From: Leekyejoonella antrihumi
GTDB taxonomy: Bacteria > Actinomycetota > Actinomycetes > Actinomycetales > Dermatophilaceae
DNA: 63,463 bases
Direction of reading: 5' to 3'
Assembly: GCF_007845645.1 (NCBI RefSeq)
Contig: NZ_VCQV01000031.1
Coordinates: forward strand, 1 to 63,463
The notes beneath the pieces were generated by a model. That model was not told where the DNA came from and did no database searches. It saw nothing but the letters and a program-made list of their open reading frames with translations. Below, one piece after another: positions 18,375-26,967 of the stretch (positions within the stretch are counted from its first letter, which is position 1; the number at the start of each line of letters is the position of its first letter). A program made the position numbers and the translations under genes.

Positions 18375-19583
18375 TCACCGGGATTGCTGGGTCGACTCGT
18401 ATGACGTGCTCGCTCGCACGAGGTAGCCCTGCAGCACGGGCGTGTTGTGGTGGACGAGAGCAAGCCCTCCCAACGCGCCGGCGTCCTGCAGCGTTGATGG
18501 GCGGATCTGCAGGGCGCCTCGGATCGAGGGAAGGAGCCGTTCTCGTGCGGCGTCGGTGAACCGAGTCAACGTGTCGTCGGGGACGTGAGCCAGGATGCCA
18601 CCGACGATGACGTGGCAGATGTCCAAGGCGGCCAAGGCATCGCCGACGACGCGCCCGCATAACCCGGCCGCGTCGTGAAGTGGACCGGCAAGGCGTGGGT
18701 CGGCAGCGACCTGGTCCACCGCCCGGCGGTCACCGGTTAGCCCGGCGCGGCGTAGCAGCGCGGGCAAGGCCGCATGCTGCTCCAGACAGCCGTGCTTGCC
18801 GCAGTGGCAGCGTGGCCCGTTCTCGGTGACGGTGACGTGTCCGAGCTCTCCGGCGCTGCCAGTGGCTCCCCGGTAGAGTCGCCCGTCGATCACGACCCCG
18901 CCTCCGATGCCACGACCGAGGTGGAAGTACAGCAGGGAGGCAGGGCCTGGTCGGGTCGACCAGATGGTCTCTGCCAGAGCGGACAGCCGCAGGTTGTTGT
19001 CGACGTACACCGGGGCGGCCAGCTCGTCCTGCAACCGGTGCACCATGACCCGCCAGGGTGCGCCAGACGGAGTTAGCGGGACAGGGCCCGGGACACCGAC
19101 ACCGATGCCTTGTGGTGCGGCCAGGTCGACACCGTGCCGGGCACACAGGGTGCGGATGGCCTCCAAGGCGATCGTGGTGCGGTCCTGCCAGTTCAGTCCG
19201 CGCCGGTGAGTGCGGCTGATAGTGCCAGTGACCTGCTGCAGCGGGTCAGCCAGGGCTACCGAGGCGCCGTCAAGACGGAAGTCGACCCCGACGGAGCGAA
19301 CCCTGTGCTGCGAGAGGGCGACCGCCTGCGCGGGCCGGCCCGACCCCGCGCGACGGTCCGGGCCCGGCGGGAGGTTGACCGCGATGCCCTGGTCGATCAG
19401 GTCGCCGACGATGCTGGAGATCGTCGCGCGCGACAGGGCGGTTCTGGCACCGAGCTCGGCCCGGCTGACTGGGCCCGAGCGCAGCAGAGCGAGAACCTGC
19501 TCCACGTGCACCGAGCGCAGCGACACCTGCCGGGGCGCCGCTCCGGCGTCGACGCCTGATCGCCCGACCGGCGAGGTCATCAT
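18375..19583 (-). CDS. ROK-family transcriptional repressor (NagC/XylR-like)
   Basis: The 402-aa regulator combines an N-terminal winged helix (VLALLRSGPVSRAELGARTALSRATISSIV, roughly residues 30-60) with a ROK sugar-binding domain. The ROK zinc motif is present as CHCGKHGCLEQ, with GIGGGVVIDG and GSAGELGHV before it. ROK repressors such as NagC sense amino-sugar phosphates or free sugars. It is transcribed divergently from the second GH84 gene, with 218 bases between the start codons, so it very likely represses that gene. Start: tandem ATGs at 19583/19580 with a weak GACGGA; a longer frame to 19688 adds residues unlike the family. Confidence 0.88.
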   Translation of the reverse strand: MMTSPVGRSGVDAGAAPRQVSLRSVHVEQVLALLRSGPVSRAELGARTALSRATISSIVGDLIDQGIAVNLPPGPDRRAGSGRPAQAVALSQHRVRSVGVDFRLDGASVALADPLQQVTGTISRTHRRGLNWQDRTTIALEAIRTLCARHGVDLAAPQGIGVGVPGPVPLTPSGAPWRVMVHRLQDELAAPVYVDNNLRLSALAETIWSTRPGPASLLYFHLGRGIGGGVVIDGRLYRGATGSAGELGHVTVTENGPRCHCGKHGCLEQHAALPALLRRAGLTGDRRAVDQVAADPRLAGPLHDAAGLCGRVVGDALAALDICHVIVGGILAHVPDDTLTRFTDAARERLLPSIRGALQIRPSTLQDAGALGGLALVHHNTPVLQGYLVRASTSYESTQQSR

Positions 19584-19713
19584 TCCGTCGATCGCGTATC
19601 CATAATCATGGGAGCCGACTCTAGCCGCGCACGTGTACCCCCGTGGCAAATGACTGGCAATTGCAGCATCTGGCGCATGAGGCCCCACAGATTACGACTC
19701 CCATCACAAGTAA

Positions 19714-19756
19714 TTATGTCGAACATATTGACAGAGTAATTGGTGCCTTGGACTCT
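19714..19756 (+). promoter_or_regulatory. Probable promoter and operator of the second GH84 gene
   Basis: A perfect -35 box TTGACA (19728-19733) is followed 17 bases later by a weak -10 GACTCT (19751-19756). A small dyad TTATGT-CGA-ACATAT (about 19714-19728) touches the -35, and GTAATT repeats flank it. The AT-rich patch stands out in GC-rich surroundings between the divergent ROK and GH84 genes, which fits ROK repression. Confidence 0.45.
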
Positions 19757-19801
19757 GATGGCAAGAACTACCCACACACTCGTACCGCCGGAAGGATCCG
19801 C

Positions 19802-22504
19802 ATGTTCCGCAAGGCCTGTGCCACCGCAGCCGTGACCGTCCTGACCGCAGCGCTGGGCACCAGTCTGACCGCCATGCCCGCACAGGCCACCACCGCGCGC
19901 CACGGCAATCACGTGGCACTGCCGGCGGTATACCCGGCCCCCCAGTCGATGCGTGCCACCGGGACCGCAGTCGCCCTCGGTGACCGGGTCGCAGTCGTCG
20001 CTGGCCCCGGCAGCGACCACGATGCACTGGTGGCACTGCGGTCACTGCTGAGCACCAGTGGGATCCACCACATCGACCAGAGCAAAACAACCGCAGACCT
20101 TCCCGGCGGTGAGCCAGTGATCTTCCTCGGCGGGCCCGAGGTGACCCACGGCAGCGCGGCAGCGTTGCGGGCGCTCCACGTGACGGACGCATCCTCGTTG
20201 CCAGCCGAAGGCTACGTGCTCGCCGACGGTCGCGTAAATGGCAGACCGGTCGTGATCCTCGACGGTCACGACGGCACCGGCACGTTCTACGCCGTGCAGA
20301 CCCTGCGGCAGCTCATCGAGCACCATGGCGGCCAGGTCCCCGGGGTCCTGGTGCGCGACTGGCCGGCCACGAGTCTGCGCGGGGTCATCGAGGGCTTCTA
20401 CGGCCAGCCGTGGAGCAACGCGCAACGAGCCGCGCAACTGCAGTTCTACGGCCAGAACAAGATGAACACCTACATCTACTCGCCCAAGGACGACCCGTAC
20501 CTGCGCGCCCAATGGCGCGATCCGTATCCCGCGGACCAGCTGGCCGCGATCAAGACGCTGGTCGATACCGCTGCGGCCAACCACGTCCAGTTCACCTACG
20601 CGCTCTCACCCGGACTGTCGATCTGCTACAGCTCCGCAAGTGATGAGCAGGCCCTGGTCGCCAAGCTCCAGTCGCTGTGGAACATCGGCGTGCGCTCGTT
20701 CTCGATCCCGTTCGACGACATCAGCTACACGCACCCCAACTGCGCCGCCGACACCGCCACGTTCGGCACCGGGCCAACCGCCGCGGGCGCCGAACAGTCA
20801 TCCGTACTCAACTACGTCCAAAAGGACTTCATCGACACCCACCCGGGAGCCCAGCCCCTGCAGACCGTGCCGACCGAGTACTACGACGTGACGCCCTCTG
20901 CGTACAAGGCGACGATCAAGAAGGACCTGAACCCGAACATCCTTGTCGGCTGGACCGGCGTCGGTGTCGCGCCTGCCACGATCACCGCCGCGCAGACCGA
21001 ACAGGCCGAAACCGTCTACGGACACAAGATCCTGATCTGGGACAACTTCCCCGTCACCGACTACGACAACCACTCCCGGCTGCTACTCGGCCCCTACATC
21101 GGCAGACAGGCCGGCATTGCCGAAAACGCCGCGGGGGTCACGGTCAACCCGATGCCGCAGGCCGAAGCATCCAAGATCACCGAGTTCACAGTCGCCGCAT
21201 TTCTGTGGAACCCCCACAACTATCAGCCCCAGCAGACCTGGCAAGCCGGGCTGACAGCACTGGCCGGTCCCGACCTCCATGCCCAGACCGCACTGGCCGC
21301 GTTCGCCGACCTCAATCGCTCCTCTCGCATGGACCCCACCCAGGCACCCGAGTTGACACGCCTGATGAAGGCGTTCTGGTCATCCTGGAACACCGGCAAC
21401 TCTGGCGGCAGCCGACAACTGGACACCTACCTGAACACAATCCAACACGCGTCGGCCACCCTGAGCCAGTCCATGGACGACCCCCATTTCGTGGCCGAGG
21501 CGACTCCGTGGCTGGACTCCGCCAGCGAGTGGGCCGAGGCGGCCCGCGACGCGACCGCGATGCTGCGCGCGACCCGCAGCCGCGACGGAGCTGCAGCACT
21601 GAACGACCGGGCCTACGCGATGTCGGCGATGGCGAAGGCGAAGGCTCACACGTATACCACCGCTGTGAACGGAACCATCCCCGTCGACCTCGGCGCCGCG
21701 AGTGTCTTCACCGACTTCATCAACGCCGCAATGGCACAGCTCGAGCACTGGCTTGGGCTACCCGCCACCGAGACCGCGATGTCTTCCATGGGTACCTACC
21801 AGACCGACAAGCCGGCGAACATGATCGACGGGAACCCGGCAACCTATTACTGGAGCAACCAGCCCGTCGCTCCCGGCGACTACGTCGGTGTCGATCTCGG
21901 CACGACCGTTGCGATCGACACCATCACCATCACCGGCGGAGACCCCACCAGCCCAAACGACTACATCCACAACGCGACGCTGGAGTACTCGACAGACGGA
22001 ACCACTTGGACGACGGTCGACTCTTACACCGACACGGCCGACATCACCGCGACACTGCCTGCAGGCACGAAGGCGCGGTACGTGCGGCTGGTCGCCACCC
22101 AAGGCGATAAGCAGTGGGTGAAGATCCACGCATTCACCGTCACCGATGCGCAGACCACGACCGTCACCGGTACCCCTGCGGCTGCACCCGGATCCAGCCT
22201 GGCGGGCGCAGCAGACGAAAACCTTGATACCAGCTACACCGCCGCGACCCGGCCCGCCACCGGCGACGCCGTCGTCGCCACCCTGGCCGACCCACGGGTA
22301 CTTCACCGCGTGACCATCATTGGCACCGGACAAGCACGCGTACAGATCTCAACAACTGGTCAGTGGGTCACCATCGGCCGGCTCGCACACAGCGGATTCA
22401 CCGACCTGGCCGCGGATGACCGCAACACCGATGCGATCCGACTGCTCTGGGACGCCGGCTCGGCCACACCAACCATCACCGAAATCATCCCTCGCTCGAA
22501 GTGA
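19802..22504 (+). CDS. Exported GH84 beta-N-acetylglucosaminidase, second copy
   Basis: This 900-aa secreted GH84 enzyme has a signal peptide (1-30, AQA-TT), a GH20b-like domain, the GH84 barrel with the PFDDIS catalytic Asp pair, a helical region, one CBM32 (GDYVGVDLGTTVAIDTITI ... RYVRLVAT) and a terminal beta domain ending at TEIIPRSK. It lacks the NPCBM and second CBM32 of its paralogue at 10793-14245. Long stretches of the barrel are identical in protein and highly similar in DNA, in opposite orientation. ATG 19802 follows GGAAGG at good spacing; an upstream in-frame start at 19643 would spoil the signal peptide. Expression is probably governed by the divergent ROK repressor. Confidence 0.92.
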   Translation: MFRKACATAAVTVLTAALGTSLTAMPAQATTARHGNHVALPAVYPAPQSMRATGTAVALGDRVAVVAGPGSDHDALVALRSLLSTSGIHHIDQSKTTADLPGGEPVIFLGGPEVTHGSAAALRALHVTDASSLPAEGYVLADGRVNGRPVVILDGHDGTGTFYAVQTLRQLIEHHGGQVPGVLVRDWPATSLRGVIEGFYGQPWSNAQRAAQLQFYGQNKMNTYIYSPKDDPYLRAQWRDPYPADQLAAIKTLVDTAAANHVQFTYALSPGLSICYSSASDEQALVAKLQSLWNIGVRSFSIPFDDISYTHPNCAADTATFGTGPTAAGAEQSSVLNYVQKDFIDTHPGAQPLQTVPTEYYDVTPSAYKATIKKDLNPNILVGWTGVGVAPATITAAQTEQAETVYGHKILIWDNFPVTDYDNHSRLLLGPYIGRQAGIAENAAGVTVNPMPQAEASKITEFTVAAFLWNPHNYQPQQTWQAGLTALAGPDLHAQTALAAFADLNRSSRMDPTQAPELTRLMKAFWSSWNTGNSGGSRQLDTYLNTIQHASATLSQSMDDPHFVAEATPWLDSASEWAEAARDATAMLRATRSRDGAAALNDRAYAMSAMAKAKAHTYTTAVNGTIPVDLGAASVFTDFINAAMAQLEHWLGLPATETAMSSMGTYQTDKPANMIDGNPATYYWSNQPVAPGDYVGVDLGTTVAIDTITITGGDPTSPNDYIHNATLEYSTDGTTWTTVDSYTDTADITATLPAGTKARYVRLVATQGDKQWVKIHAFTVTDAQTTTVTGTPAAAPGSSLAGAADENLDTSYTAATRPATGDAVVATLADPRVLHRVTIIGTGQARVQISTTGQWVTIGRLAHSGFTDLAADDRNTDAIRLLWDAGSATPTITEIIPRSK

Positions 22505-22550
22505 GCCTGGCGCTATCCGGGGTCCTCGAACCGAATGCGCAGCTCCTGGG

Positions 22551-23014
22551 TCACCGGTTGTCGACGCTGCCTGGGGGGAGCTGGTGCATGTAGGAGGCCT
22601 GCTCGTCGAGGGCGGCGGCCAGCTGGGTCAGCGTGTGGGTGACCATCGCGGAGTCGACGCCCACCATGCCCTCGAGGACCGCGGCGAGCCATTTCTCGGT
22701 GTGATCCATCTGCTCTTCGCCGCGGGAGGTCAGGGCGACAACGATCTTGCGCCGGCCGGTGGGGTGTGCTGATCGGTCGGCAAGGCCGGCGTCCTGGAGC
22801 CGGTCGAGCAGGGCGGTCACCGTGGAGGACGTGAGGCCAGTGTGCTTGGCGAGGTCCCGGGGGGTCAGCGCGCCGCGCGCACGCAGGTGGCTTAGCGCCA
22901 CCGTCTCGGTGACGCCGACACCGAAGTGGTCGGCGATGGCCGACGGAACTGCTTTCCCGACACGATCAGGGCGCGTAGCGCACCGGTCGCGTCGTGGATG
23001 CCGGGCTGGTTCAT
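22551..23014 (-). pseudogene. MarR-family regulator with N-terminal frameshift
   Basis: From ATG 23014 the frame reads MNQPGIHDATGALRALIVSGK, then shifts: at about 22955 one base appears missing (AAGCAGTT where GKAVPSAIADHFGV would need an extra G), after which the MarR winged helix continues to 22551 (LTPRDLAKHTGLTSSTVTALLDRL, then GRRKIVVALTSRGEE). Without repair only a 116-aa piece lacking the first dimerisation helix could be made from a GTG near 22901. The gene is divergent from the UDP-GlcNAc epimerase gene, which also carries a frameshift, with 222 bases between them containing a repeated AACTACT (23059 and 23075). Confidence 0.7.
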
Positions 23015-23236
23015 GACCGGGTCCTTCCTGGCCGAGAGAAGGCTACCAATGAAAACTCAACTACTCGATACACGAACTACTTGGCAGTCGAAGACTCTAC
23101 CACTAATTTACTTTTTGCTGACCCGGACCTTACCTGTTTTTCGGCCTGAGTCGTCGCCACGCCGGGCGCTTCGTCCCGGGGACGGGAAGCTTTGGCACGC
23201 TGCAAACCGGCGTGACCACGACGAAACGGGAGGGCC

Positions 23237-24603
23237 ATGATGAAGAGTGAACTGGCGTTGGAGGTCAGGCGCAAGGTGCTGGTCGTCGTGGGCACGAGGC
23301 CGGAGGCGATCAAGTTGCTGCCCGTCATTCGAGCGTTGCGTTCCGATCCTCGGCTGGAACCGCTGGTGGTGACCACCGGGCAGCACCCTGGCGTCGTGGA
23401 GTCCATCCTCGGGCTGGACGGGGTGATCCCGACCGCAGACATCGGCGTCGGAAACACGGCGCGCGGCGGACTGACCGACCTGTTCACGGCCGTGATGACC
23501 GGCCTTGAACAGTTCTTTCTGAGCCAGTTCGAGGCTGCCGAGCGCCCGTCATCCCCGGGTGACGAGTCCTACCCGGTCGCGTGCCTCGTGCACGGCGACA
23601 CCACGAGTGCCGCCGCAGCAGCGATGGCCGCCTTTCACCGCCGTATCCCGGTTGTGCACGTCGAGGCGGGCCTGCGCACCGGCGGCATCCGCTCACCGTT
23701 CCCGGAAGAGCTGAACCGGCAGCTGATCTCGCGGATCGCAACTTTCCACGTTGCTCCGACCTACGCGAACCTGCAGAACCTGGTGCGCGAGGGAGTGGCG
23801 GTCGAGCGGATCTTCGTGACCGGCAACACCGCGATCGATGCACTCCGATGGGCCGCCGAGCAACACGCGCCCTATGCCGACCCGCAGCTGGCGATTTTGG
23901 AGGACGAGGACACGCCCGTGGTGGTCGTGACCGCGCACCGACGGGAGAACTGGGGCGAGGGCCTGCAGCACATCGCGAGTGCAGTCGCCCGCCTGGCAGA
24001 CGCCTACCCCCGGGTTCGTTTCGTGCTGCCGTTGCACCCGGACCCGCGCGTGGCGGCACCCTCCGGCGGAGCCTGGACGGCCGACCGAACGTGCTGCTTG
24101 TCCCGCCACTGGACTACCTGCAGTTCGCCAGGCTGCTGCGCAGAGCGCTCTTCGCGATCAGCGACTCCGGAGGCGTGCAGGAGGAGGCACCAGCGCTGGG
24201 TATCCCGATCCTGGTGACCCGAACCTCCACAGAACGGCAAGAAGGTGTCGCCGCCGGCACACTGCGACTGATCGGGACCGACACCGAGGCGATCGTCGCC
24301 ACCGCGCGAGAGCTGCTGGACAGTGAGCAGGCACGGTGGCAGATGGCCACAGCGCTGAATCCCTACGGAGACGGGCACGCCGCGGACTGCATCGTTGCCA
24401 CCTTCGCCCACGTTGCCTTCGGCGCCCCGGAGCCCCAGCCGTACGGCTGCGGCTTCAACCGCCTGGCGGTGCTGCGCGCCGCAGGATTCGACACGGATCC
24501 GCGACCCCAACCCACACTCGCACCGGCCTTCGACAGGGACGTGCCGCGCCGCAACGCGATGCCGCGGCCGGCACAGTCCGGAATGCACGGGCACGCGGCC
24601 TGA
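23237..24603 (+). pseudogene. wecB: UDP-N-acetylglucosamine 2-epimerase, frameshifted
   Basis: WecB-type enzymes interconvert UDP-GlcNAc and UDP-ManNAc for surface polysaccharides. The N-terminal two thirds read in one frame: VLVVVGTRPEAIKLLPV, HGDTTS, HVEAGLRT, PFPEELNRQL and TAHRRENWG. At about 24058-24063 one C seems to be missing (GCACCCTCC), and the C-terminal part continues in the next frame: LDGRPNVLLVPPLDYLQF and AISDSGGVQEEAPALGIP, with the UDP-binding signature intact, to the TGA near 24603. GGGAGGG precedes ATG 23237. Repairing one base restores a full-length protein of about 455 residues with an unusually long tail. Confidence 0.82.
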
Positions 24604-24620
24604 CCGTCAGCCCGTGCCGT

Positions 24621-24896
24621 CTATCTGTTACGGCAGCCGGCAGCGGCCTCGGGGGTCCGGTGCTTCACCGGACAGTTGCCGTGCCGGTATATGGGCGCCT
24701 TGGTTCGCCTCTTCGACCCGGACCGCAGGCTGGTGGCCACCGACCGCTCCACCGAGTACTTCGCGTTGCTCACCGGATGCATCGCCCGGCGCACCCGCTT
24801 GACCGGCTTCGGCGTGACGGCACGGCGCACGGCGCGGGCCGGGTGCGCCGCACGGCGTACCGAGCGCGGGATGAACAGCCGTGACAGGAACCCCAT
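24621..24896 (-). CDS. Small very basic hypothetical protein
   Basis: The 91-aa product is rich in Arg, Lys, Pro and His (MGFLSRLFIPRSVRRA ... RHGNCPVKHRTPEAA), with a short hydrophobic start and a Cys-containing end. Similar small basic proteins are familiar from other actinobacteria (recalled, not searched). The ATG at 24896 gives the conserved-looking N terminus, while a start at 24935 adds unlikely residues. The ribosome site is weak. Function unknown; nucleic-acid or membrane binding would fit the charge. Confidence 0.55.
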   Translation of the reverse strand: MGFLSRLFIPRSVRRAAHPARAVRRAVTPKPVKRVRRAMHPVSNAKYSVERSVATSLRSGSKRRTKAPIYRHGNCPVKHRTPEAAAGCRNR

Positions 24897-25229
24897 GAGT
24901 GGAACTCTAGGGGAATTCAGGAACGCGCGGACCACCTCTCACGCCCGGTAGAACGCGGTGCTGGTCAAAGAACTAGCCCTCGGAGACGGCCTCAGGCACC
25001 CAAACCCCGCCCCCGACCATTCCCTTCCGCATAGCAGCCTTGACCAAATGACACGTCCTGGGCCCAAGGCTGCTACCGTTTACGCAGTTGCTGTTCCGGC
25101 CCACGCTTTTACGGGCTCGGCATGACCGGCCCCGTCGCGCGAAGGTTCGTGTGCCAGGCCGGTCATGGCAATCGGCGACTTGGGGTCTCCACACGGGAGA
25201 TCTCGCAGACTATGAAGAGGCAACACCAA

Positions 25230-25433
25230 GTGGCAACAGGCACCGTGAAGTGGTTCAACAGCGAAAAGGGCTTCGGCTTTATCGAGCAGGACGGTGGCGG
25301 CTCTGACGTCTTCGTTCACTACTCGGCCATCGACAGCAGCGGCTACCGCGAGCTGCAGGAGGGCCAGAAGGTCGAGTTCGACGTCACCCAGGGCCCGAAG
25401 GGCCCCCAGGCGGAGAAGGTCAAGGGCATCTGA
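25230..25433 (+). CDS. Cold-shock protein (CspA family)
   Basis: This 67-aa single OB-fold protein binds single-stranded RNA and DNA and keeps mRNA unstructured. It starts at GTG 25230 with the textbook sequence [20 protein letters not shown], holding RNP1 (KGFGFI) and RNP2 (VFVHYSAI). An in-frame ATG at 25212 would add MKRQHQ; the GTG gives the usual family length and has AAGAGG upstream. A long untranslated leader (from before 25122) and a strong palindrome after the stop complete a stand-alone unit. Confidence 0.95.
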   Translation: MATGTVKWFNSEKGFGFIEQDGGGSDVFVHYSAIDSSGYRELQEGQKVEFDVTQGPKGPQAEKVKGI

Positions 25434-25470
25434 CCCAGCACAACGTATTCGGTGGCCTAGGTCCCGAAGC

Positions 25471-25500
25471 GAATCCCCCGGCCGATCGGCCGGGGGATTC
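25471..25500 (+). terminator. Perfect 15-base-arm terminator hairpin
   Basis: GAATCCCCCGGCCGA and TCGGCCGGGGGATTC form an uninterrupted 30-base palindrome 37 bases after the cold-shock stop codon, followed by GTGCTTTCCC. It is the likely intrinsic terminator of that gene. Confidence 0.8.
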
Positions 25501-25555
25501 GTGCTTTCCCGCCAGGCAGCCACCGCAGCCACGACCACCTGGCAGGATTCAGGTT

Positions 25556-25945
25556 ATGCGCAGCCGCCACGTCAGCCAGGTCATCAGGCGCCCACCGGCG
25601 CAGGTCTACGACTTCGCCGCGAACCCCGACAATTTGCCGAGATGGGCCGCCGGCCTTGCCCAGAGCGAGATCATCCGGGAGGGCAACACCCTGCTCGTGG
25701 ACTCCCCCATGGGGCAGGTCAGGGTCCGGTTCGTCCCCCGCAACGACTACGGAGTCCTGGACCACGACGTGACCTTGCCGTCAGCGACCACCGTCAACAA
25801 CCCGGTCCGCGTCATCGCCCATCCCGAGGGCGCCGAGGTGCTCTTCACCGTTCGGCAGATCGAGCTGTCCGACGACGAGTTCGAGCGTGACACCGCGCTG
25901 GTCGCCCAGGACCTGACGCGCTTGAAGGAGTTGCTGGAGTCCTGA
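25556..25945 (+). CDS. SRPBCC-fold protein (polyketide cyclase/START-like)
   Basis: The 129-aa protein opens with the helix-grip pattern of the SRPBCC superfamily: HVSQVIRRPPAQVYDFAANPDNLPRWAAG, then alternating beta strands and a long C-terminal helix (DTALVAQDLTRLKELLES). Such proteins bind small hydrophobic ligands; the ligand here is unknown. It is monocistronic, downstream of the cold-shock terminator and convergent with the oxidoreductase at 25949. Confidence 0.75.
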   Translation: MRSRHVSQVIRRPPAQVYDFAANPDNLPRWAAGLAQSEIIREGNTLLVDSPMGQVRVRFVPRNDYGVLDHDVTLPSATTVNNPVRVIAHPEGAEVLFTVRQIELSDDEFERDTALVAQDLTRLKELLES

Positions 25946-25948
25946 GAC

Positions 25949-26887
25949 TCAGTCGCCGGTCAGCGACAGCACGAGCTTCCCCCGTGCATGCCGCGTCTGC
26001 ACCTTTGCCAGTGCCATCGGTGCCTGGTCAAACGGGTAGACGTGCTCGATCTCCAACCGGATCTCACCCCGACCCACCTGGTCGAACAGCTCCCGCATCC
26101 CCTCAGACACGTCGACCCCGAATGACGGCAGGATCACCTTCACCCCGCGTTCGGTGGTCGGCTTGTCACCGGAGATCGTGACCACCGTGCCGCCGTTCTT
26201 GACCACCGTGAGGCTGTCCGTGCTGGTGTGTGGCGGCACCGCGAGGGCGGCGTCCACTCCGTCGGGCGCCCAGCTGCGGATCCGATCCGGCCAGCTCGCC
26301 TCGTGATAGTCGACGATCATGGTTGCGCCGAGTGCGGCAAGGTAGTCGTGGTTGCGGCGTGAGGCGGAGGCAGCCACCCGCCAGCCTCGTAGTCGGGCCA
26401 GCTGGATTGCGAAGGTGCCGATCGCACCCGATGCGCCTGCCACGAAGATCGACCCGCCTGCCGGGATCGGGGGCAGCGTGCACATCGCTCGAAGCGCGGT
26501 GCTGCCGGCAACCGGGATCGCCGCCGCCTGCACGAAGTCCAGGCCATCCGGAATCGGCAAGATCATCGAGTCCGCTCGAACCGCCGCGTATTCGGCCCAG
26601 GTCCCACCCTTGACCTGCATGGAGCTGACAAACGCGATGCGCTCCCCGAGGTGACGCCCCTCCACCTGGCTGCCGACAGCTTCGACGACTCCCGCGGCCT
26701 CGATCCCCGCCGGGAACGGGTACGCCGCGTCCGAGGGCAGGAAGTACGAGTCGTGGATTCCCACGCCCACGGCCTTGATGCGCACCAGCAGCTCATCAGC
26801 ACCGATCTGCGGCACCGGGACGCGAGCCGGCTCCACGGTGTTTGCCTGGGCTTCGGGAACGACGAACGCGGTCATGGTCCGCATCAT
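25949..26887 (-). CDS. NADPH:quinone oxidoreductase-like (zinc-independent MDR)
   Basis: This 312-aa medium-chain reductase resembles QOR/crotonyl-reductase-like enzymes: GroES-like N-terminal half (GADELLVRIKAVGVGIHDSYFLP, PFPAGIEAAGVVEAVG), then a Rossmann half with the GASGAIGTFAIQLAR nucleotide loop. The usual structural zinc cysteines are absent, as in QOR. It probably reduces quinones or enones with NADPH. It ends 3 bases from the convergent SRPBCC stop. Start: ATG 26887 chosen; GTG 26893 and ATG 26875 are possible. A 5-residue shift would not change the reading. Confidence 0.85.
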   Translation of the reverse strand: MMRTMTAFVVPEAQANTVEPARVPVPQIGADELLVRIKAVGVGIHDSYFLPSDAAYPFPAGIEAAGVVEAVGSQVEGRHLGERIAFVSSMQVKGGTWAEYAAVRADSMILPIPDGLDFVQAAAIPVAGSTALRAMCTLPPIPAGGSIFVAGASGAIGTFAIQLARLRGWRVAASASRRNHDYLAALGATMIVDYHEASWPDRIRSWAPDGVDAALAVPPHTSTDSLTVVKNGGTVVTISGDKPTTERGVKVILPSFGVDVSEGMRELFDQVGRGEIRLEIEHVYPFDQAPMALAKVQTRHARGKLVLSLTGD

Positions 26888-26967
26888 GATCACACTCTCT
26901 GGACGCTTCGGCTCACCTGTCGAACACCAGACGTGGTCGTTTCGACGAGTCTCCAGCCCACTATGCC

